Positions 1 to 6,953 of a stretch of DNA of 9,292 nt are shown here, piece by piece. Location: positions 1-9,292 of the forward strand of contig JABDAI010000047.1 of NCBI GenBank assembly GCA_013289195.1, in the 5' to 3' direction. How positions within the stretch are numbered: position 1 is the stretch's first letter; each line of letters begins with the position of its first letter. Under the pieces are notes generated by a model. That model saw only the letters and a program-made list of their open reading frames with translations. It had not been told where the DNA came from and did not search any database. Source of the DNA: Verrucomicrobiota bacterium (GTDB lineage: Bacteria; Verrucomicrobiota; Verrucomicrobiae; Opitutales; CG1-02-43-26). Position numbers and translations under genes: made by a program.

Positions 1-543
1 TGAATTCTCATCAAGAAAATCACTAAAATCACAGCAAGTTTCACCTACACAAATATTACCTTGATAAAAATAAGATTTAGGCATTTCAACACCGTCTATT
101 GAAAGACTTAAAATTTTTACTTCAATAGATTCAATAATAGCGTGTGCAGGTTTTCCATTCCCTCTTGTTCCATACTTTACTTTGGTTTTGTAAGAAATCT
201 TTCCTTCCTTATCTCCAATAGTAAAGGTTTCATCATATTGTTGACCTTCAGAACGCTTTTTATCACATGCATTATAGCTATTTGCAACAAGTTTAACTTC
301 ATTTTGTTTCCATCTATTCAATACAACTTGCATTTCAATTTTATCAGCTTGATTGGATTGAATGTTTTGGAGTCCAGAATAGAATTTATTCGTCGATATT
401 GAAGTGCGCTTGCTTTTATATTCTTTTTTCAATCGAATTTCAACATTTTCATATTGATTATCAATTTTGATTGTTTCAGCATAACAACCAATGCATGTTA
501 ATAGACTGATCGATATTGCTAATAGTATATTTTTTATTTTCAT
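1..543 (-). CDS. Exported protein of unknown function (3' end outside window)
   Basis: This reading frame has no stop from its ATG at 543 to the window edge (181 codons), so the C-terminus is missing. Residues 1-22 look like a Sec signal peptide: a Lys-containing start (MKIKN), a hydrophobic core (ILLAISISLL) and a likely signal peptidase I site after C-Y-A (A22/E23). Cys17 and Cys20 lie near the cleavage region, but the residues before them do not form a good lipobox, so a lipoprotein is only an alternative. The mature part is polar, Lys- and Thr-rich and probably beta-rich, with cysteines at about 93, 165, 170 and 171, the last two adjacent (ETCCDF); disulphides are plausible if it is periplasmic or secreted. 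I recognise no family. A strong promoter lies 44 to 73 bp upstream, and no good Shine-Dalgarno sequence is seen. Frame openness, signal peptide and promoter together make the gene convincing. Confidence 0.8.
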   Translation of the reverse strand, partial: MKIKNILLAISISLLTCIGCYAETIKIDNQYENVEIRLKKEYKSKRTSISTNKFYSGLQNIQSNQADKIEMQVVLNRWKQNEVKLVANSYNACDKKRSEGQQYDETFTIGDKEGKISYKTKVKYGTRGNGKPAHAIIESIEVKILSLSIDGVEMPKSYFYQGNICVGETCCDFSDFLDENS

Positions 544-586
544 ATTTTTATTTATTGATTTTCCTGGATTATTCTAAATCATATTA

Positions 587-616
587 ATATTAATTTCTGA
601 GTATATATTATGTCAA
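587..616 (-). promoter_or_regulatory. Sigma70-type promoter of the exported-protein gene
   Basis: On the minus strand a perfect -35 box TTGACA (611-616) is followed after 18 bp by TAATAT (587-592), a 4/6 match to the -10 consensus. Transcription would begin near 580, giving a leader of roughly 37 bases before the ATG at 543. It lies in the 108-bp gap after the small upstream gene, so the exported protein probably has its own transcript. Confidence 0.55.
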
Positions 617-634
617 TAAGAAATGATTGATATC

Positions 635-654
635 TAATAAATCGATATTTATTA
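635..654. repeat. Short inverted repeat at the 3' end of the 89-codon gene
   Basis: TAATAAAT, the loop CGAT, then ATTTATTA form a perfect 8-bp stem with a 4-base loop that overlaps the stop codon at 652-654. The stem is entirely A/T and no T-tract follows on either strand, so it is at best a weak terminator or 3'-end stabiliser; it may be chance in such AT-rich DNA. Confidence 0.25.
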
Positions 655-921
655 TTTGCTTGTGATAACATTAGAGTACTTCTGATAATATCTTCTTAGA
701 GCTATTCTTTGGCCAAAGCGTCCCATTAATGAAAGCTTCAAGGATATTAATTCAAACTTTTCCAATCGATTATCGATGCCTTTCGTAAGGCCTTTCATAT
801 TAATTGTATATAGGATTTTGCCTGATCGGTCATGAAGGTTAAAGTTCTCTTGGAAATAGGATACATCTAGCGTATCTCCCTTATAATGAATTAAACTTTC
901 TTTTTGTAAGGCAAATAGCAT
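652..921 (-). CDS. Small hypothetical protein, 89 residues
   Basis: An 89-codon frame starts with ATG at 921 and ends with TAA at 652-654; an in-frame stop at 943-945 rules out a much longer start. I recognise no family. There is no signal peptide or membrane segment. The first half is mixed polar (HYKGDTLDVSYFQENF) and the second half is strongly basic (RFGQRIALRRYYQKY), which could suit nucleic-acid or membrane-surface binding, but that is only a guess. In its favour, GCAGGA just before the ATG is the most Shine-Dalgarno-like leader in the window (though spaced only about one base from the start), and a TATAAT hexamer lies a little further upstream. Against it are the short length and the absence of a known homologue. 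It could be a remnant or a chance frame. Confidence 0.4.
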   Translation of the reverse strand: MLFALQKESLIHYKGDTLDVSYFQENFNLHDRSGKILYTINMKGLTKGIDNRLEKFELISLKLSLMGRFGQRIALRRYYQKYSNVITSK

Positions 922-941
922 GTCCTGCTTTCGGATCTTTA

Positions 942-970
942 ATTATAAGATAATAGACTCTTATTTTACA
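942..970 (-). promoter_or_regulatory. Possible promoter of the 89-codon gene
   Basis: On the minus strand a perfect -10 hexamer TATAAT (942-947) stands 17 bp from a weak -35 match TGTAAA (965-970, 3 of 6). A start near 935 would give a leader of about 14 bases to the ATG at 921. TATAAT alone is easily found by chance in AT-rich DNA, so this rests mainly on position. Confidence 0.3.
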
Positions 971-1055
971 TAGAAAAGTCTAATCCTATTGCCGCAAGAC
1001 CTCCAAATATTACAACTGTTGTTACTGCCCCTACTCCTGCTCCTGCATGCAGCAC
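966..1055 (-). pseudogene. Possible remnant of a glycine-rich membrane peptide
   Basis: Read on the minus strand from a GTG at 1053-1055 to TAA at 966-968, this stretch gives a 29-residue peptide with a glycine/alanine-zipper core (AGAGVGAVTTVVIFGGLAAI) and an acidic end (GLDFSM). The upstream sequence continues the same flavour in another frame (HVAGAAC), so one frameshift plus an upstream TAA could have broken a longer small protein. The stretch 1021-1080 is more GC-rich than its surroundings. Such helices occur in glycine-zipper membrane proteins, holins and class II bacteriocins, but nothing here decides between them. A tiny intact peptide or a chance frame are the alternatives. No clear rho-independent terminator for the operon is visible between 922 and 1160. 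Confidence 0.22.
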
Positions 1056-1160
1056 CCGCTACATGCCGCTCTTACAATTGATCGGCTTCGTTAAACTCGT
1101 TATCTTTTATCTTTGAAATTTGAATGCAATTGCCCCCAACTTCTTATGTCTAATTAATGT

Positions 1161-3569
1161 TCAAAAAGTGGTTCCGAAAGAAAAATTGAATCGCATTTTT
1201 TTCTTTGCATTATGCTTGTCGCCTTTGATAGGGAAACCCCAGTCAAGACGCATAGGTGCATTTAATATAAAAAAACGCAGTCCAACACCCCAGTCATCAT
1301 TATAAGAGCCAGGACTCCAATCTAAAGCGCCAGAATTCACAAATCCCCAATCGTAAAAGACTACAAATCGGGTAGTATCAAGGATTTTAATAGAATATTC
1401 TAGAGTAAGTCGTGCAAATGTATCTCCGCCTACAGGCTCCCAATGCCGTGTTCTCTTTTTATAATATAAATGGCGATCTTTGTGTCGGTGGCCTTTTTTC
1501 TTTTTTCCATGATGTTTATGATGATGAAATTCTACCGCTCTTTCTTTTGGCCCAACCTCGCGAAACTCAAATCCACGCAAAGTATCCGGCCCACCCAAGA
1601 AAAACTTGTCGAAGAAAAAAATCTTTTTGTGTCCGTATGGCATGATTGTTCCTGTACTTCCCCCAATTAAAAAGACTTGCTTCCCACAATCCATAATGGG
1701 AATCCATTGTGCAGCAGTTGCTTCCAGTTTAACGTATTTATTACTTCCTTGTAAGACTCCTCCTGCAACTTCTGTATTGAAAAGAATGCTAGTTCCGCAA
1801 TTAGGATACACAAGTTCGTCTCTTGTATCAAAACTGAGCGACAGACCCACCTTTGAAACAGTGTGTTTACCTTTCCCTTCTCTGATCGCTTTTGCAACAT
1901 GTTTTTTAACATTTAAAATACCAATTTCTTCCAAAGTATAGGATAATTGACCGTCAACTAATCCAAAGAGACGTTTGCGAAGGTAAAAAATAACCCCTTG
2001 CTGTAATTCATTGTACTCTGTACTGTAATATTTAGCTTCTGTTCGAAATAAACTAACGCCAAAGGCGAGTTCTCTTTCGCAGACCCAAGGTTCTTCAAAG
2101 GATATTTCAACTTCGTTCGTTTTCTTACCATAACGACCTTTGATACGGAATTTTTGTCCTGCTCCCTGAAAGCCGTGTCTGTAATTGGTGATATCAAAAT
2201 TTGATTGACTTATTTCTACTTGACCTACCCAAAGCTCCAAAGAACTGAATGTAATACTGAACTGTAAATTACCTGTTCTGCCTTCTGTGACTGCTATGGA
2301 AAGATTTCGATGTCCAGGAATATTGGTTTCTTCTGGGATCAAGCTGACACTTTCAAAAAAGCGTGTATTTTGTAGTCTTTTTTCACTGCTTTCCATGCGA
2401 ACCGAATCAAAAACGTCTCCTGGAGCTAAGGCAAGTTCACGAAGAATGACGTTACTTTTTGTCTTTGTGTTACCTTGAAGTTTAATACTTTCAACAAAAA
2501 CTTTATCGCTTTCGTGAATGATAAATTGAAGGTCGATAGCTCCAGTATCAATATTGGGTTTACGTTCAGCTATGGCATAGCTGTCTAAATAGCCTAATTG
2601 GCCATAGGCATTTCTTAAAGCAGTTTCACTTTCTTCCAGAAGAGCAGGAGAAAAAATATCGCCTTCTTTTATCTTCAATAAAGTCAAAAGTTTTTCAGTT
2701 GGAAATCGTTTGTTATTTTCAAGACATATAGTTCCGACGCTGTATTGCTTTCCTGTCTTAATATTTATTGTAATATATACCAGGCAACCTTCTTGTACGA
2801 TTTCTATGCCAGAATCTGGAATTTCAACATCTAAATATCCTTGGTTACGGTAATAATCACGTATGAGTTCAATATCTTCATAGAAAGCATCTTCTCTGTA
2901 ACGGCCCTTGCCGGTAATTAACGATAAGAGATTCCACCTTTTAGTCCTCATTACCTCAAGGAGATCTTTGGCTTTACAAGGTTCATGGCCGCAGAAAGTA
3001 ATACTTTTGATACGCGTTTTATCTCCTTCTTGAATGATAAAACAAACTGAAGCTTTACCGAGACTTTCATCGGTAGTAATTTCATATTTAATGTCACTAC
3101 TGGAAAAACCGCGCTTGTAATAGTATTCTTTGATAGCTATAACATCAAAATGCAAACTGGACTCATCTACAGGTCCCCCTACTTTGGATTTAATTTCTTT
3201 TAATAATCTTCTTGTACTTACTGCTAGATTTCCTTGAATTGCCAACTGAGAGATTCTGGGTTTGGGATCGAGTACAAAAGTAATATCCAATTTATTATCA
3301 GGAAGTGGTTCTGCTTGTATACGAATTAATTGATAAAGAGAAGTCGCATAGAGTGAGCGAATAGATTCGCTAACCATGCTTTGATCATAGACTTGACCTT
3401 CGAAAATTTTAATATGAGCAAAAACGGCTTCTTCACTCGCATTTTGAAATTTATTAAAATGGACTTTTATTTTATTGATTATCGGCAACTCATTACCAGG
3501 AGCACAATAAAGATTTGTGATGAAAAAGCTGGAAAAGAAAATGAGAAAAAATTTTAAAAATTTAAACAT
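1161..3569 (-). CDS. bamA: Outer-membrane protein assembly factor BamA (Omp85)
   Basis: BamA is the essential core of the beta-barrel assembly machine; it inserts outer-membrane proteins. The 802 residues match the family's usual length. Residues 1-23 form a signal peptide ending Y-C-A. Five POTRA domains follow at about 30-100, 102-182, 184-271, 273-352 and 355-430, with typical features such as IQGN and the YYYKRGF and YYRNQGYLD helices. The 16-strand barrel spans about 433-802 and ends in Phe, as expected of a beta-signal. The conserved L6 motif is seen as LRGF (R665-G666-F667), followed by VGPKE. Odd: after it L6 carries a His/Lys-rich run (682-700). The gene begins 8 bp after dnaB, so it is probably co-transcribed with it. 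There is no Shine-Dalgarno; the leader is AAAATATTAT. Downstream there is no skp/ompH or lpxD, which often follow bamA in other bacteria. Confidence 0.95.
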   Translation of the reverse strand: MFKFLKFFLIFFSSFFITNLYCAPGNELPIINKIKVHFNKFQNASEEAVFAHIKIFEGQVYDQSMVSESIRSLYATSLYQLIRIQAEPLPDNKLDITFVLDPKPRISQLAIQGNLAVSTRRLLKEIKSKVGGPVDESSLHFDVIAIKEYYYKRGFSSSDIKYEITTDESLGKASVCFIIQEGDKTRIKSITFCGHEPCKAKDLLEVMRTKRWNLLSLITGKGRYREDAFYEDIELIRDYYRNQGYLDVEIPDSGIEIVQEGCLVYITINIKTGKQYSVGTICLENNKRFPTEKLLTLLKIKEGDIFSPALLEESETALRNAYGQLGYLDSYAIAERKPNIDTGAIDLQFIIHESDKVFVESIKLQGNTKTKSNVILRELALAPGDVFDSVRMESSEKRLQNTRFFESVSLIPEETNIPGHRNLSIAVTEGRTGNLQFSITFSSLELWVGQVEISQSNFDITNYRHGFQGAGQKFRIKGRYGKKTNEVEISFEEPWVCERELAFGVSLFRTEAKYYSTEYNELQQGVIFYLRKRLFGLVDGQLSYTLEEIGILNVKKHVAKAIREGKGKHTVSKVGLSLSFDTRDELVYPNCGTSILFNTEVAGGVLQGSNKYVKLEATAAQWIPIMDCGKQVFLIGGSTGTIMPYGHKKIFFFDKFFLGGPDTLRGFEFREVGPKERAVEFHHHKHHGKKKKGHRHKDRHLYYKKRTRHWEPVGGDTFARLTLEYSIKILDTTRFVVFYDWGFVNSGALDWSPGSYNDDWGVGLRFFILNAPMRLDWGFPIKGDKHNAKKKMRFNFSFGTTF

Positions 3570-3577
3570 ATAATATT

Positions 3578-5026
3578 TTATAAAGTATCTATTTCAGAAG
3601 AATAATTCTCAAAACGGGTTAGGCGTTTGTTATAAATCAACGGAACAGTGCCGGTGGAACCATTACGTTGTTTTGCTACAATTAGATCACGTGGCACAAC
3701 ATTTGCAATCTCTTCTTGCTGAGAATCGAAATCTTTTTTTCGAGAAATCAAAAGTACAAGATCAGCATCTTGTTCGATAGCACCAGATTCGCGAAGATCC
3801 GATAATCGAGGCTGTCGTTTCTCTTTTTCTGATTCCCGATTTAATTGAGCAGCTACAATAACAGGAACATTTAATTCTTTGGCCATAGCTTTGATCCCAC
3901 GAGATATTTCTGAAATTTGCTGTTCACGGGGCTTCCGAGGATCACTCACTGCAATCAGTTGAAGATAATCAATAATAATCAAACCTAATCCCTTTTGTGC
4001 ATGGAGACGTCTTGCTTTAGCACCCATTTCCAGCATAGTGATATGGCCAGAATCATCAATCCACAAGGGTGCATTTTTTAGAACTTTGGCAGAATTACCG
4101 AGAGTTGTCTTGGCTTGTTTATCAAGAAAGCCATCACGCAATTTTTGCATATCCACTCTTCCATAACTACAAAGGAGTCGCATAGCTAATTGCTCAGAGC
4201 TCATTTCTAAGCTAAAAATAAGTGTAGGAATAGGCGTTTTTCCACGATCATTAGCCATAATAGCAGCTTCTGCTATATTTAAAGCAATACTTGTTTTTCC
4301 CATAGAAGGACGGGCGGCAATGACTATCATTTCCTGTGCATGTAATCCAGAAGTTATTTTATCAAGATCTACAAAGCCCGTGGAGATGCCAGTAAGAGCC
4401 CCTTTATTTTCGAGCATTTTGTGGATTAAGGCAGTAGCTCCATCAATTGAATCTTTTAAAGGTTTAGCAGTTTCGGTAATGTGGCCTTCGCTGATTTTAA
4501 AAATTTCTTGCTCTACAGATTCAAGGAATTGTTGCACATTTTCTTGATCTGAATAAGCCTGTTCTATGGTTTGAGTTGAGGTACGGATAAGACGCCGGAT
4601 TAACGCTAAATCACGAACTCGCGATAAGTAATGAGGCAAATGAACAGGAGTTTGTATACGGTTAATAATCTCATTAATATACTGACGGCCTCCTATGATA
4701 TCTAACTGACCTTTAGATTTCAATCTATCGCCAATAATAATATCATCAATAGGAATACCCTCTTGATAAAGTTCCAAAAAGGCTTGGAAAATTATTTGAT
4801 GGGCGGGTTTATAAAATGAAGAGGCTTCTATTTTAGCTTCAATACATGCTATAAGACTTTCCTGCCCCCCTTCAAATATGCAACATGCTAGTAAAGCCTG
4901 TTCACATTCAATACTGTGTGGATGCACACGCGGAGCAACTCCCGTAGAAGAAAATTCATTTACCAACTCTGTTTGTTTTGGAAATTTTCTTGAACGAGGG
5001 CCCTTATCTTGCAAAAGAGTTTCCAT
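3578..5026 (-). CDS. dnaB: Replicative DNA helicase DnaB
   Basis: DnaB is the hexameric ATP-driven 5'-3' helicase at the replication fork. The 482 residues are a usual length. The N-terminal DnaB domain begins near residue 35 (HPHSIECEQALL) and runs to about 150, followed by a linker helix; the RecA-like domain starts near 210. Walker A is ARPSMGKTS (238-246, Lys244), the likely catalytic glutamate is E274 in FSLEMS, Walker B is IIIDYLQL (350-357, Asp353), the sensor is AAQLNRE (Q394), and the arginine finger is likely R453 in KQRNGSTGT. All key residues are present and the gene carries no intein, although dnaB is a frequent intein site. The first 33 residues (basic, Ser/Thr-rich) are a short extension. 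The gene starts 26 bp after rplI and lies 8 bp before bamA. The start is ATG with leader CTTAAGA and no Shine-Dalgarno. Confidence 0.96.
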   Translation of the reverse strand: METLLQDKGPRSRKFPKQTELVNEFSSTGVAPRVHPHSIECEQALLACCIFEGGQESLIACIEAKIEASSFYKPAHQIIFQAFLELYQEGIPIDDIIIGDRLKSKGQLDIIGGRQYINEIINRIQTPVHLPHYLSRVRDLALIRRLIRTSTQTIEQAYSDQENVQQFLESVEQEIFKISEGHITETAKPLKDSIDGATALIHKMLENKGALTGISTGFVDLDKITSGLHAQEMIVIAARPSMGKTSIALNIAEAAIMANDRGKTPIPTLIFSLEMSSEQLAMRLLCSYGRVDMQKLRDGFLDKQAKTTLGNSAKVLKNAPLWIDDSGHITMLEMGAKARRLHAQKGLGLIIIDYLQLIAVSDPRKPREQQISEISRGIKAMAKELNVPVIVAAQLNRESEKEKRQPRLSDLRESGAIEQDADLVLLISRKKDFDSQQEEIANVVPRDLIVAKQRNGSTGTVPLIYNKRLTRFENYSSEIDTL

Positions 5027-5052
5027 TCTTAAGAAAGCTGGCCCGAAAATAA

Positions 5053-5535
5053 CTAACTTTCAACCGTGTTGTCTTCTATTGGATTCTCGGAAACGACCTC
5101 AAATTCAAAATCGACTATAACATCGGAATGCAATTTAATACGTGCAGTATGCTTCCCTAAACTCTTAGCAGGTTGAGCCAAAGATACTTGTTTTTTCTCA
5201 AAAACAAAACCCTCTTCGGCAAGACGGCTGATAAGATTCTGGGCAGTAACAGCTCCGAAAATCTTTCCTCCTGCTCCAGTTTTTACGGGAATAGCAATAG
5301 AAATAGATTTAAGCCTCTTCTCTAATTCCTGTGCTCCTTCAAGTTCTTTAGCCCGACGATTGGCTCTTGTTTGTAGAAGCGATTCAATTTGTTTTTTATT
5401 TGCACGGTTTACTGGAAGAGCTTTATTTCTTGGAAATAAAAAGTTACGTGCATAACCTGCACTTACCTTGACTTGCTCGCCTTCATCACCGAGACTTACT
5501 ATCGGTTCTAAAAGAATGATCTCTGAAGTAGCCAT
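5053..5535 (-). CDS. rplI: 50S ribosomal protein L9
   Basis: L9 binds 23S rRNA near the L1 stalk and helps hold the reading frame. The 160 residues are slightly longer than the usual 148 or so. The N-terminal rRNA-binding domain (1-52) carries the family signature GYARNFLFPRNKA (27-39) after the glycine-rich LGDEGEQVKV. A long charged connecting helix spans about 45-75 and the C-terminal domain about 78-150, including GGKIFGAVTAQNL. The last ten residues are an acidic tail. It lies 34 bp after ssb and 26 bp before dnaB. The leader is A/T only near the ATG (CAATAAAATATT) with no Shine-Dalgarno. Confidence 0.96.
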   Translation of the reverse strand: MATSEIILLEPIVSLGDEGEQVKVSAGYARNFLFPRNKALPVNRANKKQIESLLQTRANRRAKELEGAQELEKRLKSISIAIPVKTGAGGKIFGAVTAQNLISRLAEEGFVFEKKQVSLAQPAKSLGKHTARIKLHSDVIVDFEFEVVSENPIEDNTVES

Positions 5536-5569
5536 AATATTTTATTGATTGTGATTTATTGTTTTAAAT

Positions 5570-6028
5570 TTAAAAAGGAACATCGTCATCAAAGTTATCC
5601 TCAGATACTGAGGAAACACGTGAATTTGCAGGAGCCGGACGCATTGCCGGTGAAACTGATTCATAATTAGGAGCATCACTAAAGTCGGATGCATCTTCTT
5701 TAGAACCAATGAATTGAAAAGTTTCTAGGATTACGCTTAACTTACTGCGCTTTTCACCGGACTGGCTATCCCACTGGTCGAGTTTTAAACGCCCTTCCAT
5801 AAGCATAGGTTTTCCCTTGGAAAAGAACTTAGAAATAACTTCCGCTTGTTTGCCAAACGCATCTATATCAATAAAAGTTACTTCTTCCTTTAGAGAACCA
5901 TCAGTAGCTTTAAACTTTCGGGAAACTGCGAGAGAAAACTTACAAATATTAATGCCATTTGGAGTAACCCTAAGCTCTGGATCCCTCGTAAGACGCCCTA
6001 AAAGTATAACTTTATTAAAGGATGACAT
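5570..6028 (-). CDS. ssb: Single-stranded DNA-binding protein SSB
   Basis: SSB coats single-stranded DNA in replication, repair and recombination and recruits partner proteins through its C-terminal tip. From the ATG at 6028 it has 152 residues. The OB fold covers about 1-108, beginning SSFNKVILLGRLTRDPELR, with FIDIDAFGKQAE and an aromatic W86 in the core. A Ser/Pro/Ala-rich disordered linker (109-142) leads to the acidic tip NFDDDVPF (145-152), the canonical partner-binding motif with Val in place of the common Ile. A TTG at 6080-6082 would add 18 basic residues inside the end of rpsF; I prefer the ATG because SSB homologues begin there. The start lies 13 bp after rpsF and has no Shine-Dalgarno (leader TTTAAAACT). 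It occupies the place where ssb and rpsR are normally paired, but rpsR is missing. Confidence 0.96.
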   Translation of the reverse strand: MSSFNKVILLGRLTRDPELRVTPNGINICKFSLAVSRKFKATDGSLKEEVTFIDIDAFGKQAEVISKFFSKGKPMLMEGRLKLDQWDSQSGEKRSKLSVILETFQFIGSKEDASDFSDAPNYESVSPAMRPAPANSRVSSVSEDNFDDDVPF

Positions 6029-6041
6029 AGTTTTAAATTTT

Positions 6042-6344
6042 TTAGTTAGAAACGACAAAAATTCTATTGATCGTTTTCTCAAGTTTCAATTTCTCTTTGA
6101 GCCTAAGGGGAGCCTCTGAAGGACCTTCAAAATCGATTTCGACGTAAATACCTGCGGGGAACTTCCGGTCTGTTACGCGCGCGAAATCTTTTTGACCAAA
6201 ATTTTTTATTTTTTGAACAGATCCATTAATAGCTTCAATAACGCTGGTTAACTTTTCAATTAAAGTTTCAACAGGATTTTGATAGTTACGTGTATCTAAT
6301 ATAAAGGATGCTTTATATTTGCGAGATGCTTTTGTCGTGGTCAT
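6042..6344 (-). CDS. rpsF: 30S ribosomal protein S6
   Basis: S6 binds 16S rRNA in the platform of the small subunit, normally as a partner of S18. The 100 residues match the family length. The ferredoxin-like fold is visible: strand 1 (YKASFILDT, 10-18), helix 1 (VETLIEKLTSVIEAIN), the NFGQKDFARV segment (48-57), strand 3 (AGIYVEIDFEG, 64-74), helix 2 with basic residues (LRLKEKLKLEK) and the final strand INRIFVV. The ATG overlaps the stop of pth by one base (TAATG), which suggests translational coupling. AAGAAAG upstream is only a weak Shine-Dalgarno. The S18 partner gene is not found downstream as it usually is. Confidence 0.94.
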   Translation of the reverse strand: MTTTKASRKYKASFILDTRNYQNPVETLIEKLTSVIEAINGSVQKIKNFGQKDFARVTDRKFPAGIYVEIDFEGPSEAPLRLKEKLKLEKTINRIFVVSN

Positions 6345-6928
6345 TAACTTTCTTGTTTTTTTTGATTGATTAAGTTCATTGCCTGTACTGGCCCATTTAC
6401 GATTAAATATTTGAGATCTTTTATATATTGTGGAAAACGAGATGTCAAAACAGTTTTTTCATTTTCTGTAAACTTTCCTAGAACGTGGTCTTTAAGGTCC
6501 ATTTCAGGGTGTTCTTTTTGTCCAATACCTACTCGAAATCGAATAAAATTATCCCCACAGTGACTAATAATATTTTCCAATCCATTATGCCCCCCTCCAC
6601 TACCTCCAATGGAAACTTTGACATTTCCTAGGGGAATATTAATATCATCACAAATAACAACCATTTCGTTAGAGGGCATTTTGTAATATTGAATAAGATT
6701 TTGAATGACTTGGCCACTTAAATTCATGAAGGCCTGTGGTTTTATCAATTGAATTTTATTACTTTCTACTAAAACTGTAGCAATCAGGGCTTTCAACTTC
6801 AAGTTTTGCTGCCATTGCCCTGCTAAATCTTTGAGAAAAGCATCGATAAGTAAAAACCCTACATTGTGTCGTGTTTCTTCATAAAGACTACCGGGATTGC
6901 CTAAGCCGGCAACACAAACTATGGACAT
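6344..6928 (-). CDS. pth: Peptidyl-tRNA hydrolase
   Basis: Pth cleaves peptidyl-tRNA released from stalled ribosomes, freeing tRNA for reuse. The 194 residues match the bacterial Pth1 family. All active-site residues are visible, one position later than in E. coli: N11 (GLGNPG), catalytic H21 (ETRHNVGF), N69 (AFMNLSG), D94 (CDDINIPLG) and N115 (GGGHNGL). The C-terminal segment (about 140-194) carries the usual DHVLGKF motif and then helices. The gene starts 25 bp after rplY and its stop overlaps the rpsF start. The pairing of L25/CTC with Pth is common across bacteria. The leader TTTTCAAAG shows no Shine-Dalgarno. Confidence 0.97.
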   Translation of the reverse strand: MSIVCVAGLGNPGSLYEETRHNVGFLLIDAFLKDLAGQWQQNLKLKALIATVLVESNKIQLIKPQAFMNLSGQVIQNLIQYYKMPSNEMVVICDDINIPLGNVKVSIGGSGGGHNGLENIISHCGDNFIRFRVGIGQKEHPEMDLKDHVLGKFTENEKTVLTSRFPQYIKDLKYLIVNGPVQAMNLINQKKQES

Positions 6929-6953
6929 CTTTGAAAAGAAAATAAATTAAATC

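Noticed and set aside
142..402. Plus-strand frame of 86 codons
   Set aside because: It lies entirely antisense to the exported-protein gene, which has a signal peptide and promoter; its Ile/Phe/Ser-rich translation is typical of an antisense shadow.
1043..1052. 10-bp palindrome CTGCATGCAG as terminator or operator
   Set aside because: It has no loop and no T-tract, and it sits within the possible peptide remnant; a single short palindrome is not enough to call a site.
922..1160. tRNA or other structured RNA gene in the gap after bamA
   Set aside because: I could not fold the GC-richer part into a cloverleaf and saw no T-loop consensus; no structured RNA family is recognisable.
1120..1941. 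Several plus-strand frames opposite bamA
   Set aside because: They are antisense to a well-supported BamA coding region and show no recognisable domain.
3578..5026. Intein in dnaB
   Set aside because: Walker A, Walker B and the arginine-finger region are uninterrupted and the total length is normal.
6029..6082. TTG start that would extend SSB by 18 residues
   Set aside because: The extra residues lie mostly inside the rpsF 3' end, are basic and unlike SSB N-termini, and the internal ATG gives the standard family start SSFNKVILLGRL.
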